From positions 1 to 7,369 of the forward strand of contig SYDZ01000273.1 of the NCBI GenBank assembly GCA_005801025.1: 7,369 nt of DNA, written 5' to 3'. Position 1 is the first letter of the stretch. Each line of letters begins with the position of its first letter. This document shows, in pieces, positions 6,717 to 7,369 of this stretch. Under the pieces are notes generated by a model, which saw only the letters and a program-made list of their open reading frames with translations, was not told where the DNA came from and did no database searches. Made by a program: the position numbers and the translations under genes. This DNA comes from Actinomycetota bacterium. GTDB taxonomy: Bacteria; Actinomycetota; Acidimicrobiia; Acidimicrobiales; Ilumatobacteraceae.

Positions 6717-6736
6717 ACAATAAAGTTTTCTATTGT
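6717..6736. repeat. Inverted repeat between divergent genes, possible operator
   Basis: Perfect six-base arms ACAATA and TATTGT flank an eight-base spacer in the 81-base gap between the divergent hydrolase and MDMPI-like genes. Each strand therefore reads TATTGT, a plausible -10-like box, facing its own gene. The layout would suit a dimeric repressor site covering both promoters. The arms are short and AT-rich, so chance is a real possibility. Confidence 0.3.
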
Positions 6737-6752
6737 GTCTTCACCAAGTTTG

Positions 6753-6758
6753 AAGGAG
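6753..6758 (+). promoter_or_regulatory. Shine-Dalgarno of the MDMPI-like gene
   Basis: AAGGAG lies eight bases before the ATG at 6767. It is the strongest ribosome-binding site in the window and contrasts with the three apparently leaderless starts. It fixes the start codon. Confidence 0.75.
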
Positions 6759-6766
6759 TACAGGTC

Positions 6767-7369
6767 ATGTCACAAGAAGGAATTGCAGCACTACGAATTG
6801 CCGTTGATGAAGTGAAGTCTGTGATCACCACCTTGACCGAAGAAGAGTGGTCCCGCCCCAGCGGTTGTATCGGTTGGTCAGTGCGCGATCTCGTGGCTCA
6901 CATGAGTTCGAACTACAAGGAAACTGTTGATCCGTCCCCCGCACCCGAAGAGCCCGTTAACTTGCCCGCCGAGAGAATGATGGACTTACTGATTGAACCT
7001 CGCAAGGATTGGTCGAACGAGGAGATCCTCGCTGAGTACCTTGCTTTTTGCGATCAAGCCGTTGACGTTCTTGCTTCGCTGCAAGAAGAGCCCATGGCCT
7101 CCACCGTCATTCCTTTGGCAGACCTTGGTTCGTATCCGATGAATCAACTAGCCGATGCCTACGCCTTTGACCACTACTGCCACCTGCGCATTGATTTGTT
7201 GGCACCCGAAGGACCAATCGAACGCCGAGTTCCAGCATCGGATGCGACGAGACTCGGACCAGCCGTGCGCTGGATGATCACTGGTATGCCGCAGATGCAA
7301 AGTGACCTTGGCCTGGCACTCGCCGCACCGATCACCTTGACTTTGACTGGTGCTGGTGGCGGCTCGTGG
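6767..7369 (+). CDS. Mycothiol-dependent maleylpyruvate isomerase-like (DinB fold) protein, 3' partial
   Basis: The frame is open from the ATG to the window edge, giving 201 residues with no stop. The N-terminal half is a DinB-like four-helix domain of the mycothiol-dependent maleylpyruvate isomerase family. The signature GWSVRDLVAHM (36-46) carries the first metal ligand, H45. AFDHYCHLRIDL (133-144) carries the second pair, D135 and H139, in the spacing of the family's Glu and His. The usual Glu seems to be Asp here. Such proteins use mycothiol, the actinobacterial thiol, in isomerisation, transfer or detoxification, though many members have no known substrate. The stretch from about residue 150 probably begins the C-terminal domain, which is cut off. 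An AAGGAG Shine-Dalgarno sits eight bases upstream. The gene is divergent from the alpha/beta hydrolase, with an inverted repeat between them. The fold assignment is firm; isomerase activity is not established. Confidence 0.85.
   Translation, partial: MSQEGIAALRIAVDEVKSVITTLTEEEWSRPSGCIGWSVRDLVAHMSSNYKETVDPSPAPEEPVNLPAERMMDLLIEPRKDWSNEEILAEYLAFCDQAVDVLASLQEEPMASTVIPLADLGSYPMNQLADAYAFDHYCHLRIDLLAPEGPIERRVPASDATRLGPAVRWMITGMPQMQSDLGLALAAPITLTLTGAGGGSW

Noticed and set aside
6696..6748. CTTGGT (6696-6701) and ACCAAG (6743-6748) as a second operator pair.
   Set aside because: The arms are six bases, 41 bases apart and not concentric with the ACAATA/TATTGT repeat, so chance is the simpler explanation.

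Overview
The window is moderate-GC bacterial DNA, estimated by eye at about 52-57% GC in the genes. It carries seven protein-coding genes packed tightly on both strands. I found no tRNA, rRNA, CRISPR array, transposase or phage gene. The best taxonomic guess is an actinobacterium, possibly an aquatic Acidimicrobiia-type lineage. Three things point there: a mycothiol-dependent maleylpyruvate isomerase-like (MDMPI/DinB) protein, a DesA-type soluble acyl-ACP desaturase homologue, and several starts that look leaderless behind TAnnnT-like -10 boxes. The class-level placement is inference.

Layout. On the minus strand, read from about 3340 down to 1, three genes probably form one operon: a ferritin-like acyl-ACP desaturase (2424-3338), an ACMSD-like amidohydrolase (1235-2392) and an N-acyl-D-amino-acid deacylase-like amidohydrolase (43-1173). 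The last looks cut short, and its 3' end lies in a sharply AT-rich stretch. Divergent from this operon on the plus strand are a beta-propeller-like protein of unknown function (3417-4670) and a second, different metal-dependent amidohydrolase of the COG3618/LigI type (4710-5705). That gene converges on a minus-strand alpha/beta hydrolase (5702-6685), and the two stop codons interlock in one CTAG. A final divergent gene, the MDMPI-like protein (from 6767), runs off the right edge.

How the genes may work together. Three members of the amidohydrolase superfamily from three subfamilies, a serine hydrolase, a diiron oxidase-fold protein and a thiol-dependent isomerase/transferase-fold protein lie within 7.4 kb. 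This looks like an accessory catabolic neighbourhood for hydrolysing amides, lactones or ring-cleavage products. No substrate can be read from the sequence, and the genes fall into at least four transcription units, so a single pathway is only a hypothesis. No gap between genes exceeds about 80 bases.
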